A stretch of 64,000 bases of DNA. Source: Bacteroidota bacterium (GTDB lineage Bacteria > Bacteroidota > Bacteroidia > Bacteroidales > P3). The translations under genes were made by a program, and so were the position numbers. The notes under the pieces were generated by a model, which ran no database searches, was not told the DNA's origin, and worked only from the letters and a program-made list of their open reading frames with translations. The stretch lies in the NCBI GenBank assembly GCA_017860255.1, contig JAFNAR010000003.1:22748-86747 (forward strand), in the 5' to 3' direction. This document shows positions 37,097 to 46,408 of the stretch, piece after piece. Within the stretch, counting starts at the first letter, position 1; every line of letters begins with the position of its first letter.

Positions 37097-37492
37097 ATGT
37101 ATAAGTTTGCAAAAAGTGAAAGACTTTGTAGTAAAATAGAAATAGCTAAATTATTTGCTTGTAAAGATGGATTTTTACATTATCCAATAAGTGTAAAATT
37201 TAAGATAAAAGAAAGTATATCTCCTCAAGTTAAATTAGTTATTGTTTCTCCAAAGAAATATCAAAAGCTTTCTGTTAATAGGAACAGAATTAAAAGATTG
37301 ATTAGAGAGGCTTATAGGTTAAATAATTATGAAATTAAAAGTTTTGCTATAGAAAATAAAATAGATATTTCTTTTTCATTTTCTTTTGTAAGTCAACAAA
37401 TGGTTGAATTTGATAAAATAAATTCTGTTGTAAACAAGTCTTTAACACGGATTATTCACGAATTAAAGCAGAAAATTGAAAACAATAGTTAA
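37097..37492 (+). CDS. rnpA: Ribonuclease P protein component
   Basis: 131 residues. N-terminal [17 protein letters not shown] and the RNR motif region [18 protein letters not shown] (about 67-84), which contacts RNase P RNA. It processes tRNA precursors. The stop lies inside the start of yidD, giving a 17-base overlap, so the two are coupled. It is 11 bp after the hemD-like gene. Confidence 0.95.
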   Translation: MYKFAKSERLCSKIEIAKLFACKDGFLHYPISVKFKIKESISPQVKLVIVSPKKYQKLSVNRNRIKRLIREAYRLNNYEIKSFAIENKIDISFSFSFVSQQMVEFDKINSVVNKSLTRIIHELKQKIENNS

Positions 37493-37718
37493 TTTAATAA
37501 GTAAGCTATTTTACTGTATTTTTATTGGAATTATACGTTTCTATCAAATGGCAATTTCTCCACATTTGCCTGCATCATGTAGATATACTCCTACTTGTTC
37601 TCAATATGGATTAGAAGCTATAAAAAAATATGGACCTTTTAAAGGGGGCTTTTTAACTCTAAAAAGAATTTTGAGTTGTCATCCTTGGGGAGGGAGTGGA
37701 TATGATCCAGTTCCATAA
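37476..37718 (+). CDS. yidD: Membrane protein insertion efficiency factor YidD
   Basis: 80 residues with the YidD core: [30 protein letters not shown] (three Cys-containing turns) and the terminal [14 protein letters not shown]. Translation seems to start at a TTG at 37476, inside rnpA; no ATG gives the full N-terminal helix. It helps membrane protein insertion with YidC, whose gene is not here. It is the last gene of the group; the operon arrangement C25-DUF4271-hemD-rnpA-yidD is typical of Bacteroidota. Confidence 0.92.
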   Translation: MKTIVNLISKLFYCIFIGIIRFYQMAISPHLPASCRYTPTCSQYGLEAIKKYGPFKGGFLTLKRILSCHPWGGSGYDPVP

Positions 37719-38046
37719 AGATGACTTTTGATAAATTAAAATCTAAAAAAAGTATAAATTCAAACTACTTAAGAAGTTACTATTCAATCAAAAATAATCT
37801 TTATTATCAAATAAAAATTAAAAACCTCTTTCTTTCACCTCATAACATATTGTTACACAAAAATTAATAATATTGGAGGACGTGACATCTGATTTGATAA
37901 CAAAGGTTTTCAATGTAAAACCCTTTAAAAAAGAAGAAGCGATATTCTGTAATGATTTAAATCTAAAAATCTAAAAAATAAATTTAATCTTCTTTAGATT
38001 TAAATCTTATAATTTTTAGCATTACTTCCTCAAAAACATAGATAGA
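37719..38046. other. Gap between convergent yidD and a minus-strand gene
   Basis: AT-rich. A 14-bp inverted repeat GATTTAAATCTAAA (37954-37967) / TTTAGATTTAAATC (37993-38006) may act as a bidirectional terminator for the convergent transcripts. A 30-codon frame starting GTG at 37882, preceded by GGAGG and ending at 37974, is listed separately as weak. Nothing else was seen. Confidence 0.5.
37882..37974 (+). CDS. Possible 30-residue small ORF
   Basis: GTG start with GGAGG seven bases upstream; the product begins MTSDLITKVFNVKPF and ends CNDLNLKI. No family is recognised. Shine-Dalgarno sites are uncommon in this phylum, so the match may be chance; it could also be a gene relic. Confidence 0.2.
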   Translation: MTSDLITKVFNVKPFKKEEAIFCNDLNLKI

Positions 38047-38439
38047 TTAAAATCTATATTCTTGAGGGCTTAATTTAGAGTTTTGAAAAATTATTCCAAT
38101 TTTGAATAGGTCAATACTTACAATTCTTCTTGGGTCGCTAATTATTTTGAGAAATTCGTTATATGAATATTTACTTTGATAAGGTTTGTCAATAATTATT
38201 ATTGAGCTATCTTTAACAATTGTTTGTATGGTTTTAAATTCATCGTAGGAAGAAGAAATTATAATTATGTCCTCTTTGCCAAATTCTTCTTGAAATAAAT
38301 GTATTAATTTTAATGGATTTCTTTTGTGTTTTTTTATAATTCTATTGTATAAATCAAACATATATGGAGAGTGGATAGAATACTCATTCTTCTTTTTAAA
38401 ATTATGTAAGAGTTTGTTTTTTTGAGTGAAAATATTCAT
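38047..38439 (-). CDS. Short relative of a Bacteroidota SAM-methyltransferase-like family
   Basis: 130 residues. The N-terminus contains YSIHSPYMFDLYNRIIK, a pattern typical of a Bacteroidota class I methyltransferase-like family that starts with IHSPFVF. The C-terminus (VSIDLFKIGIIFQN, then LSPQEYRF) matches the usual end of the same family. The middle Rossmann part, where SAM would bind (GxGxG motif), is missing, leaving only an IIIISSSYDEFKTI strand. It is probably a shrunken member with a changed or lost activity. A promoter-like TATCTTTG lies just upstream on the minus strand. Confidence 0.55.
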   Translation of the reverse strand: MNIFTQKNKLLHNFKKKNEYSIHSPYMFDLYNRIIKKHKRNPLKLIHLFQEEFGKEDIIIISSSYDEFKTIQTIVKDSSIIIIDKPYQSKYSYNEFLKIISDPRRIVSIDLFKIGIIFQNSKLSPQEYRF

Positions 38440-38472
38440 ATATTTTTAATTTAGTAATGTAATTTATAGATG

Positions 38473-38510
38473 CAAAGATAATTCATTTCTCAAAAATTTA
38501 CTTATCTTTG
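38473..38510. promoter_or_regulatory. Two divergent -7 elements
   Basis: On the minus strand TATCTTTG at 38480-38473 serves the short methyltransferase-like gene. On the plus strand TATCTTTG at 38503-38510, followed by CTG, lies 57 bases before lptB. Neither has a clear -33. Confidence 0.5.
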
Positions 38511-38567
38511 CTGATTGATAGTTTTAAATTGGGTGAATAGGAGGGTGTAAAAAAGATAATTTTTATT

Positions 38568-39290
38568 ATGAAATTATATACTGAAGATGTAATAAAGAAA
38601 TACGGGAAGAGAACTGTTGTTAAGGGTGTTTCTATAAAAGTTAATCAAGGAGAAATTGTGGGTTTGCTTGGTCCAAATGGTGCTGGAAAGACTACTACTT
38701 TCTATATGATGGTAGGTTTAATTAAGCCTTTTAGCGGGAAAGTTTATCTTGATGATATGGATATTTCTGATATGCCAATGTATAAAAGAGCACAAAGAGG
38801 TGTTGGATATTTGGCACAAGAGGCTTCAGTATTTAGAACTATGTCTGTAGAAGATAATATAATGTCTGTTCTGGAGTTTAGAGACTTGTCATCAAAGGAA
38901 AGAGTTAAGATTATGGTTGGCCTTTTGGAAGAGTTTGGCCTAATGCATATTCGTAAGAGTAAAGGTAATCAACTTTCTGGAGGAGAAAGGAGGAGAACAG
39001 AAATAGCACGTGCTTTGGCTGCAGATCCAAAATTCATACTCTTAGATGAACCTTTTGCTGGAGTTGATCCAATCGCAGTACAGGATATTCAAAATATTGT
39101 TGCAAAATTAAAGAATAGGAATATTGGAGTTTTAATAACAGATCATAACGTTCACGAAACTTTAACCATAACTGATAGAGCATACCTTCTTTTTGAGGGA
39201 AGCGTTCTCAAATCAGGGACTCCGAAAGAACTTGCTGAAGATAAACAAGTTAGAAAGAAGTATCTTGGGGAAAACTTTGAATTGCGTTAG
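38568..39290 (+). CDS. lptB: LPS export ABC transporter ATP-binding protein
   Basis: 240 residues. Walker A GPNGAGKT (35-42), Q-loop, signature [15 protein letters not shown] near 138, Walker [17 protein letters not shown] and the H-loop ([12 protein letters not shown]). The LptB-specific segments [19 protein letters not shown] ([23 protein letters not shown]) are present. With LptFG and LptC it powers LPS transport to the outer membrane. The next gene starts 3 bp after its stop. Confidence 0.95.
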   Translation: MKLYTEDVIKKYGKRTVVKGVSIKVNQGEIVGLLGPNGAGKTTTFYMMVGLIKPFSGKVYLDDMDISDMPMYKRAQRGVGYLAQEASVFRTMSVEDNIMSVLEFRDLSSKERVKIMVGLLEEFGLMHIRKSKGNQLSGGERRRTEIARALAADPKFILLDEPFAGVDPIAVQDIQNIVAKLKNRNIGVLITDHNVHETLTITDRAYLLFEGSVLKSGTPKELAEDKQVRKKYLGENFELR

Positions 39291-39293
39291 ACT

Positions 39294-40625
39294 ATGATTT
39301 TAGTTTATGTAGATAAAATTACAAATCGTCTTGGTTATACTATTAACCTAATTTTTAAAGATATATTGGGTGTTGAGTACACTATTACAACCAATAGAGA
39401 GAATTTTGCTAAGCATATAGGAGCTAAGTTTTCATATTGCAAAAATAGGGTTACAGATGAGCCATTTATTTATTCAACTAATTTGTTATTTGAAACTACA
39501 ATTGAAATAAAAGACATAGAAGTTTTTTATTTTGAAGAAAATCCTGCAATTTTTAGAACATACGTAAAAGAAACCATTATGCCTTTTGACGTTTTGGCAG
39601 CTTCATTCTATTTTGTTTCTCGATATGAGGAATACCTTCCTTTTATTCAAGACAATCATGGGAGGTATAGATATGAGGAAAGCATCGCTTTTCAAAATTG
39701 TTTTTTACATAAACCAATTGTTAATATCTGGGCGAAGAATTTGGGCGAAAAAATTAAAAGTATATATCCTGATTTAGAGTTTGCCAAGCATTATTTTAGA
39801 TTCTATAATACAATAGATATTGATTCTGCATATTCTTTTAAAGAGAAGGGAGTGTTTAGAAAACTATATGGGTTTGCTAAGGACTTCTTTATGGGAAATT
39901 TCTCAGAATGCGCATATAGATTCAATGTAATATTTAGAGATAAAACTGACCCTTATGATAATTTTGATTATCAAATATCGTTAATTAAGAAATATAAGCT
40001 CAAAACATTTTATTTTATTTTATTTGGAAGATACGGGAAATATGATAAAAACATTTCTCCATACAACAAGCGCTTTCATCGTTTAATAAAATATTTATGT
40101 GATTATGCAAAGGTAGGAATACATCCATCTTACTCGTCATATGAACAAGAAGAGGAATTATCTATTCAAATTAAAGAATTAGAGCAAGTTATTCATAAAC
40201 CAATATTAAGAAGTAGATTCCATTTTTTACGATTTCGACTTCCTGTTTCATACAGAAGGCTTTTGGATAATATGATTAGTGATGATTATTCTATGGGATA
40301 TTCTAAAACAATTGGATTTAGAGCAGGAATATGTTCTGGATATAATTTTTTTGATTTAGAAATTGATGGAGAAACAAAATTAAGAGTTCATCCTTTTGCA
40401 ATTATGGATGTTGCTCTCAAAGATGGATTGGGATTAAATAGGGAAGAGGCTCTAATTAAAATTAAACAAATTGTAAATGAAATAATTACTGTAAAGGGAG
40501 ATTTTATTAGTGTCTGGCATAACCAATCTTTAAGTGGAAGGTATCAATGGGTAGGATGGAGAGAGGTTTATGAAAAGATGATAGAATATGTTTCTGCAGT
40601 AGATAGAACTCCATTTGAACAGTAG
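39294..40625 (+). CDS. Polysaccharide deacetylase-like protein (DUF7033 type)
   Basis: 443 residues, no signal peptide. The N-terminal part (YVDKITNRLGYTINLIFKDILGVEYTIT) and MPFDVLAASFYFVSRYEEYLPF fit a Bacteroidota family with DUF7033 and a C-terminal NodB-like fold. The catalytic half shows IDIDSAYSF (about 180), KVGIHPSYSSYEQ (His near 279), FHFLRFRLPVSYRRLL and SVWHNQSLSG, a degenerate polysaccharide deacetylase layout. It may modify a cell-surface glycan. Co-transcribed with lptB. Confidence 0.75.
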   Translation: MILVYVDKITNRLGYTINLIFKDILGVEYTITTNRENFAKHIGAKFSYCKNRVTDEPFIYSTNLLFETTIEIKDIEVFYFEENPAIFRTYVKETIMPFDVLAASFYFVSRYEEYLPFIQDNHGRYRYEESIAFQNCFLHKPIVNIWAKNLGEKIKSIYPDLEFAKHYFRFYNTIDIDSAYSFKEKGVFRKLYGFAKDFFMGNFSECAYRFNVIFRDKTDPYDNFDYQISLIKKYKLKTFYFILFGRYGKYDKNISPYNKRFHRLIKYLCDYAKVGIHPSYSSYEQEEELSIQIKELEQVIHKPILRSRFHFLRFRLPVSYRRLLDNMISDDYSMGYSKTIGFRAGICSGYNFFDLEIDGETKLRVHPFAIMDVALKDGLGLNREEALIKIKQIVNEIITVKGDFISVWHNQSLSGRYQWVGWREVYEKMIEYVSAVDRTPFEQ

Positions 40626-40676
40626 AATGGAACATAAATTTTAATCAATCGTATAAATACTCAATAATTTAGAAAT

Positions 40677-41648
40677 ATGATAGTTATTACAGGTGCAGCA
40701 GGTTTTATAGGAAGTTGTATGGTTAGCAAGTTGAATAAACTTGGAAGAAATGATATTATTATTGTTGATGATTTCAAGAAGAATGCAAATGTTAAAAAAG
40801 CGAACTATTCAAATCTTCAATTTGCAAAAAAAATTGATAGGAAGGAATTTATTAGCTGGTTTGAGAGAAATGCCACTAAGATAGATGGAGTTTATCATTT
40901 AGGGGCAAGGACTGACACAACAGAGTTTGATTGGAAAATCTTTTTAGACTTAAATCTTAATTATTCTAAGAATATATGGAGAATCTGTGCATTTAATTCC
41001 ATCCCTTTAGTTTATGCTTCTTCTGCAGCAACATATGGAGGTGGAGAAAATGGATATGATGATGATCATAATAAACTTCCAAAACTTAAACCATTAAATC
41101 CTTATGGACGTTCAAAGCAAGATTTTGATCTTTGGGTTCTAAGGCAAGAGACCAAACCTCCATTTTGGGCAGGAATGAAATTTTTTAATGTATATGGACC
41201 TAATGAATATCATAAACAAAGAATGGCTTCTGTGATATTCCATTCTTATCATCAAATTAAAAATACAGGACATGTAAAACTATTTCGTTCTCATCGTCCA
41301 GATTATGCAGATGGAATGCAATTGAGAGATTTTATATATGTTAAGGATTTAGTATCAGTATTAGATTTTATTATGAAAAATCAACCTGAATCAGGTATTT
41401 ATAATTTAGGTACAGGAAAAGCAAGGAGCTTCTATGATTTAGCAAAAGCAACATTTGATGCAATGGGTAAAACTCCAAATATTGAATATATTGATATTCC
41501 AGAAGATATTAGAGATAAGTACCAATACTTTACAGAAGCAAAAATGAAGAAATTAAGAAATGTTGGGTATACTGAAGATTTTTATACTTTGGAAGAAGGG
41601 ATAAAGGATTATGTTCAAAATTATTTATTGACGAATTTATATTATTAA
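40677..41648 (+). CDS. hldD: ADP-L-glycero-D-manno-heptose 6-epimerase
   Basis: 323 residues, SDR fold with TGAAGFIGS (5-13), YASSAATYGGG (119-129), catalytic Tyr and Lys in NPYGRSKQDFD and MKFFNVYGPNEYHKQRMASVIFH, which are HldD-type. It epimerises the heptose precursor of the LPS inner core. This together with the nearby kdsC shows that the organism makes a heptose/Kdo-containing LPS. It is 51 bp after the deacetylase gene. Confidence 0.93.
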   Translation: MIVITGAAGFIGSCMVSKLNKLGRNDIIIVDDFKKNANVKKANYSNLQFAKKIDRKEFISWFERNATKIDGVYHLGARTDTTEFDWKIFLDLNLNYSKNIWRICAFNSIPLVYASSAATYGGGENGYDDDHNKLPKLKPLNPYGRSKQDFDLWVLRQETKPPFWAGMKFFNVYGPNEYHKQRMASVIFHSYHQIKNTGHVKLFRSHRPDYADGMQLRDFIYVKDLVSVLDFIMKNQPESGIYNLGTGKARSFYDLAKATFDAMGKTPNIEYIDIPEDIRDKYQYFTEAKMKKLRNVGYTEDFYTLEEGIKDYVQNYLLTNLYY

Positions 41649-41650
41649 TA

Positions 41651-42169
41651 ATGAATTATAAAGAAAAACTTCAACCTATAAAAGCTTTTATATTTGATTA
41701 TGATGGAGTAATGACAGATGGCAAATTGTGGATAGGAGATGATAATAACATATTTAGAGTAGGGAATGTTAAAGATGGTTTTGCGTTACAATATGCAATT
41801 AAAAAAGGCTATTTAATAGCAATAATTTCAGGGGGAAAAGGAGATAGTATATACAAAAGAATGAAAATGTTAGGGGTTGAAGATGTATTTACAGAATCAG
41901 CAAATAAGAGAGAGATTTTTTTTAAATTTTTAAAGGACAAAAGACTAACTTCTCAACAAGTGCTTTATATGGGTGATGATATTCCAGATTATGATTTAAT
42001 GCTTGAAGCAGGAGTTTCCACTTGTCCATCAGATGCAGTTGAAGAAATTAAATCGATCGCAGATTATATTTCCAATAAAAATGGAGGAGAGGGCTGCGTT
42101 AGAGATGTTATAGAGCAGGTTATGCGTTTGCATAACAAATGGTTTCACCAAGAAGCTAAAGAATGGTAA
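41651..42169 (+). CDS. kdsC: KDO 8-phosphate phosphatase
   Basis: 172 residues of the HAD family. Nucleophile motif FDYDGVMTDG (D16 and D18), the IISGGKGDSI segment, lysine (KKREIFFKFL region) and the MGDDIPDYDLM end motif, as in KdsC. No C-terminal cap. It removes phosphate from Kdo-8-P in Kdo synthesis for LPS. The start is 2 bp after hldD; its stop overlaps rlpA by 7 bases. Confidence 0.92.
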   Translation: MNYKEKLQPIKAFIFDYDGVMTDGKLWIGDDNNIFRVGNVKDGFALQYAIKKGYLIAIISGGKGDSIYKRMKMLGVEDVFTESANKREIFFKFLKDKRLTSQQVLYMGDDIPDYDLMLEAGVSTCPSDAVEEIKSIADYISNKNGGEGCVRDVIEQVMRLHNKWFHQEAKEW

Positions 42170-42585
42170 AAAACCTCATAATTTTAATTATATTAATTAT
42201 CCCTTTTTTTGCTTTTAATCAAGGAGTAAAAAAAGGAAAGGTAATGGATAAAAAGGCTACTTTTTATCATAATAAATTTGTTAATAGAAAAACATCTACT
42301 GGAGAGAAATTTGATCAAAAAAAATATACTGCAGCACATAAAACAATTCCTTTAAATACTTTAGTTAGAGTAACAAATACCAATAATGGACGTTCAGTAA
42401 TTGTAAGAGTAAATGATAGGTGCCCTAAGAAAGGAGTTATTGACTTATCTCTTATTGCAGCGAAGAAACTTAAAATGATAAAAGAAGGAGTAGCACCTGT
42501 TAAAGTAGAGATTCTAAGTAATGATTACATTGATATTTGGTTAAAACAAGATGAAATTTTTAATTTGTTTGATGGAACTGAATAA
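42163..42585 (+). CDS. RlpA-like septal/peptidoglycan lytic protein
   Basis: 140 residues: signal peptide (1-17, FFAFNQ), then a double-psi beta-barrel with KATFYHNKFVNRKTSTGEKFD, AAHKTIPLNTLVRVTNTNNGRSVIVRVNDRCP, and DLSLIAAKKLKM. RlpA-type lytic transglycosylases act on denuded peptidoglycan at division. The short SPOR domain of E. coli RlpA is lacking, as in many Bacteroidota. It overlaps kdsC by 7 bases and is followed by a 268-bp gap carrying the T9SS promoter. Confidence 0.9.
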   Translation: MVKNLIILIILIIPFFAFNQGVKKGKVMDKKATFYHNKFVNRKTSTGEKFDQKKYTAAHKTIPLNTLVRVTNTNNGRSVIVRVNDRCPKKGVIDLSLIAAKKLKMIKEGVAPVKVEILSNDYIDIWLKQDEIFNLFDGTE

Positions 42586-42729
42586 TAAAGGAGATAATTT
42601 GAAAATAGGTTACTTTGTTTCAATACATACTTTATATAAGGTATTCGAAAATTTTATGAAAAGTAGCTATAAATTGGTATAGTTGAAAATAAAAATGCAG
42701 ATATAGTTTTTTAATATAAAATTTATTTT

Positions 42730-42737
42730 TACTTTTG
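42730..42737 (+). promoter_or_regulatory. Candidate promoter of the T9SS operon
   Basis: TACTTTTG matches TAnnTTTG, with a near -33 (TTTT at 42707-42710) 19 bases upstream. It lies 117 bases before porP. The leader from here to the ATG has no obvious riboswitch. Confidence 0.5.
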
Positions 42738-42853
42738 CAAGACGCATTTTTATAAATAAGCTTATTGTGAAAATGCTAAGCTACTAATAATTAAAGAAAA
42801 AGAGTTAAGGAGCTATTTAAATAATAGTAATATTTACATACATTTATTACATC

Positions 42854-43900
42854 ATGTATAAACGAAATATCTTATTTCCACTCATTAAGACAACAAAATC
42901 TTATTTGTTAGTTGTTATTGTTATTTTTGCTCCATTGATTGGTTTTTCACAACAAGAGCCAGAATTTACTCAATATATGTATAATCGTTTATCATATAAC
43001 CCAGCTTATGCAGGAAGTAATGGCGCTATGTGTTTGACTGGATTTTATAGAAACCAATGGATGGGCTTAAAATTAACTGATATAAAAGGTGGTAAACCCT
43101 CAACTCCGCAAACATTAAACTTTTCTTTTGATTTTCCTGTTAAATTCCTTCATGGAGGCTTAGGTGCAACAATAATTTCTGATAAGATAGGGTATTGGAA
43201 TCAAACTTTTGTAAAAATTGATTATGCTTATAGATTTGAATTGCCAACAGGGAATTTAGCTTTAGGATTAGAGGCTCAATTATTTAGTTCTGCGATTGAT
43301 TTTGCAAATTTAGTTGGAAGTGATCAGATAAATGAATTGGATGAAATATTGGCAACTTCAAGGGATCCCGTTTTGAAAGATGCTTCTCAACAAAATGATT
43401 TTTTATTTGATTTAGGTTTTGGAGCATATTATCAAATTCCAGGAAAGTTTTATGCAGGTTTTTCTTCATCAAAACTAATGGAAACTAAGAGTGACAAGCT
43501 TAAATGGGAAGATAAAAGACATTATTATTTATTAGCAGGATATGAATGGACAATTCCTGCTTATCCTGAATTTAGAATTCTTCCTTCTGCTTTAGCAAAA
43601 TTTATTGAGCCAAGTGGAGATATAAACAAATATCAAATCAACGCAAACTATCAAATTAATGCAAGTGCATTAGTAGAATATAACTATATGTTTTGGGGAG
43701 GGATTAACTATCGTATCCAAGATGCAATAAGTGTTTTAGGAGGATTAACCTTAGGAGGATTCAAGTTAGGAATGTCTTATGATATTCCAATAACATATTT
43801 AAGACCTTATGGTTCATTTGAGTTATTTGTTAGATATTGCTTTAAAGTTGAAAACCAACCTAAGCCTCCAACAAGTTATAGAAACACAAGAATGAATTAG
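42854..43900 (+). CDS. porP: PorP/SprF-family type IX secretion membrane protein
   Basis: 348 residues with signal peptide (1-33, ending FSQQ). The family-defining start of the mature protein is EPEFTQYMYNRLSYNPAYAGSNG, followed by FYRNQWMGL. The rest is a beta-barrel-like outer-membrane protein (many alternating aromatic residues, ends FELFVRYCF). PorP/SprF binds the T9SS motor or ring and is usually directly upstream of gldK, as here (68 bp gap). Confidence 0.92.
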   Translation: MYKRNILFPLIKTTKSYLLVVIVIFAPLIGFSQQEPEFTQYMYNRLSYNPAYAGSNGAMCLTGFYRNQWMGLKLTDIKGGKPSTPQTLNFSFDFPVKFLHGGLGATIISDKIGYWNQTFVKIDYAYRFELPTGNLALGLEAQLFSSAIDFANLVGSDQINELDEILATSRDPVLKDASQQNDFLFDLGFGAYYQIPGKFYAGFSSSKLMETKSDKLKWEDKRHYYLLAGYEWTIPAYPEFRILPSALAKFIEPSGDINKYQINANYQINASALVEYNYMFWGGINYRIQDAISVLGGLTLGGFKLGMSYDIPITYLRPYGSFELFVRYCFKVENQPKPPTSYRNTRMN

Positions 43901-43968
43901 AAAATGTAACTAAACATAATAATTTACGTTTAGAACAGAAATAGACAGAAAAATAAAATTAGAAGAAT

Positions 43969-45345
43969 ATGAAAAGATTGATTTTATTAGCATCATTAGC
44001 TATATTAGCAGTAGGATGTGGATCGACAGACAATGGTGAACTGATAGGTGTTCAAGGAAGACAACCATTTGAAGATATGCAGCCTTATGGAATGGTTGAA
44101 GTTCAACAAGGAAGTTATACAATGGGATCTTCAGATGAAGATATTTACTCTACCTATAATTTACAGCCAAAAACAATACAAATAAATTCTTTTTGGATGG
44201 ACGAGACAGAGATTACTAATAATGAATATCGTCAATTTGTTTATTGGGTAAGAGACTCAATTGCATATAAATTATTAGGAGATGTTAATCCTCAAAAATA
44301 TTTAATAGAAGTTGATCAATATGGTGAAGAGCTTCCAAATCCGATAATTAATTGGAGTGAAAAGATTGATTGGGAGTTGAAAAATGCAGACGAAAGAGAT
44401 GCTTTGAATCCTTTGTTTATTCCTTCAGAAGAAAGATTTTACAATAAAAAGCAATTAGATGCAAGAAAATTAAATTATGAGTATTTTTGGATTGATTATG
44501 TAACAGCAGCGAAGAAAGAACATTATTCTGGAATAGAATTAAGTCCTGAATTAAAAGGTTCTTCATTTGCAGGAAGACCTAATGGATTAAAAAATAGAAA
44601 AGAACTTGTAAAGAGAGAAGTAATAAATGTATACCCTGACACATTAGCTTGGATGCATGATTACGCATATTCATATAATGATAATTTGACTCGTAATTAT
44701 TTCTCTCATCCAGCTTATGATGATTATCCTGTTGTTGGAATTACTTATCGTCAAGCAAAAGCATTCTCGATTTGGAGAACATTTATGATGAATAATTACT
44801 TAGAAGGACAAGGTTATTCAAGAATGGAAGAATTCCGTTTACCAACAGAAGCAGAATGGGAATATGCTGCTAAAGGAGGTGCGCCAGGAGCTGCTTATCC
44901 TTGGGGAGGACCTTATGTTAGAAATGGAAAAGGATGTTTCATTGCTAATTACAAACCAATGAGAGGAAATTATGATGTTGATGGAGGTGTTTTACCAGTT
45001 ATTGTTGCTCACTATGCTCCTAATGATTTTGGTCTATATGATATGGCAGGAAACGTTTCAGAATGGTGTGAAGACTCCTTTAATGAATCTTCATATAATT
45101 TTGCTCACGATTTAAATCAATTTGCAGGTTACCAAGCTACTGATGAAGATAGTCCACAAATGAAAAGAAAAGTAATTCGTGGAGGAAGTTGGAAAGATCA
45201 AAAACATTTTATTCAAACTGCAACTCGTGCATATGAATATCAAGATTCAGGAAAGAGTTATTTAGGTTTCCGTTGTGTCCAATCATATCTTGGTAGAGTT
45301 CGTGGAGATAATCCAAAAACATCTTCAAATGTTTATAAACATTAA
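43969..45345 (+). CDS. gldK: T9SS lipoprotein ring protein GldK/PorK
   Basis: 458 residues with lipobox AVGCGS (Cys17). A sulfatase-modifying-factor (FGE)-like fold: PYGMVEVQQGSYTMGSSDED, WMDETEITNNEYRQFV, FRLPTEAEWEYAAKGGA, and RGGSWKDQKHF. GldK with GldN makes the periplasmic rings of the T9SS. No catalytic Cys pair typical of formylglycine generation is seen, in keeping with a structural role. The next gene gldL follows after 51 bp. Confidence 0.96.
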   Translation: MKRLILLASLAILAVGCGSTDNGELIGVQGRQPFEDMQPYGMVEVQQGSYTMGSSDEDIYSTYNLQPKTIQINSFWMDETEITNNEYRQFVYWVRDSIAYKLLGDVNPQKYLIEVDQYGEELPNPIINWSEKIDWELKNADERDALNPLFIPSEERFYNKKQLDARKLNYEYFWIDYVTAAKKEHYSGIELSPELKGSSFAGRPNGLKNRKELVKREVINVYPDTLAWMHDYAYSYNDNLTRNYFSHPAYDDYPVVGITYRQAKAFSIWRTFMMNNYLEGQGYSRMEEFRLPTEAEWEYAAKGGAPGAAYPWGGPYVRNGKGCFIANYKPMRGNYDVDGGVLPVIVAHYAPNDFGLYDMAGNVSEWCEDSFNESSYNFAHDLNQFAGYQATDEDSPQMKRKVIRGGSWKDQKHFIQTATRAYEYQDSGKSYLGFRCVQSYLGRVRGDNPKTSSNVYKH

Positions 45346-45396
45346 TTTAGAAAATTAATTAATCATTTAATATTAAAACGTAAAAATAAATTTATT

Positions 45397-46362
45397 ATGG
45401 GTTTAGATAGTTTTGTAAGAAGTAAGTCCTATAAAAATATGACAGCTAAGCTATATGGTATTGGAGCATCTGCTGTTATTGTTGGAGCATTATTTAAAAT
45501 TCAACACTGGGTTGGAGCTGGTGCACTATTAACAATTGGAATGGGAACAGAGGCTTTAATATTTTTTGTATCAGCTTTTGAACCGCTACATGTTGAATAT
45601 GATTGGAGTTTGGCATATCCTGAACTAGCAGGAATGGATGAAGATAAGGATAAGAAGGAAGAAAAGAAAAAAGGAAAAAAGAGAAGAGAAAATCAAGATG
45701 TAGACTTAAGTGGGTTAAGCGGATTAAGTGGATTAAATGTTGTAGGTGGATTAACAGAAACTCAAGCTTTAGACAATATGCTTTCTCAAGCAAAAATTGG
45801 ACCTGAATTAATAGAAAGTTTAGGAAAAGGATTGCAAAATCTTAGTGAAACAGCTTCTCAGTTAGGTTCAATTACTAATGCATCTCTTTCAACTGAAAAA
45901 TTTGTTAAGAATATTGAAGATGCTACAGAATCTGCTGCAGAATTATCATCTTCTTATAAGAAAACATCAGATTATTTGAATAAAGATTTGATGGTTTCTG
46001 GAGAATATTTAGCAAGTGTTCAAGATGCTGCAACAGCAGTTTCTACACTATCAAACATTTATAAAGAAACAGCTGTAGCTCTAACAAGTGGAGATTCATC
46101 ATACTTAAATGAATTGAAAACTATGGCTTCAAGCTTATCTTCAATAAATGCTTTATATGAATTACAAATTCAAAACTCTACTGCCCAATTAGAATCAACC
46201 AAACAAGTGCAAGAAAAAATAGATAGTTTAGTTGTTAATTTTGCTGATACAGCAGAGAATGTCCTAAGATATAAAGAACAAGTTAATGCTCTTTCTAAGA
46301 AAGTTACTGCATTAAACGATATCTATGGAAATATGCTTTCTGCAATGCAATCAAAATCATAA
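45397..46362 (+). CDS. gldL: T9SS motor protein GldL/PorL
   Basis: 321 residues. Two N-terminal membrane segments (about 23-41 and 47-63) with the conserved KIQHWVGAGALLTIGMGTEALIFF, whose membrane Glu is the proton-channel residue of the motor. A Lys-rich linker and a long helical cytoplasmic domain (SGLSGLSGLNVVGG, then coiled segments) follow. GldL and GldM use the proton motive force to power secretion and, in gliding species, motility. Confidence 0.96.
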   Translation: MGLDSFVRSKSYKNMTAKLYGIGASAVIVGALFKIQHWVGAGALLTIGMGTEALIFFVSAFEPLHVEYDWSLAYPELAGMDEDKDKKEEKKKGKKRRENQDVDLSGLSGLSGLNVVGGLTETQALDNMLSQAKIGPELIESLGKGLQNLSETASQLGSITNASLSTEKFVKNIEDATESAAELSSSYKKTSDYLNKDLMVSGEYLASVQDAATAVSTLSNIYKETAVALTSGDSSYLNELKTMASSLSSINALYELQIQNSTAQLESTKQVQEKIDSLVVNFADTAENVLRYKEQVNALSKKVTALNDIYGNMLSAMQSKS

Positions 46363-46408
46363 ATTGATTAAGACTAAATAATTTATTAACGCAAAATAAT
46401 AGAATACT

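Noticed and set aside
37097..38567. Replication origin near rnpA/yidD
   Set aside because: In many bacteria rnpA lies next to oriC, but no dnaA, rpmH, yidC or TTATCCACA boxes were seen here.
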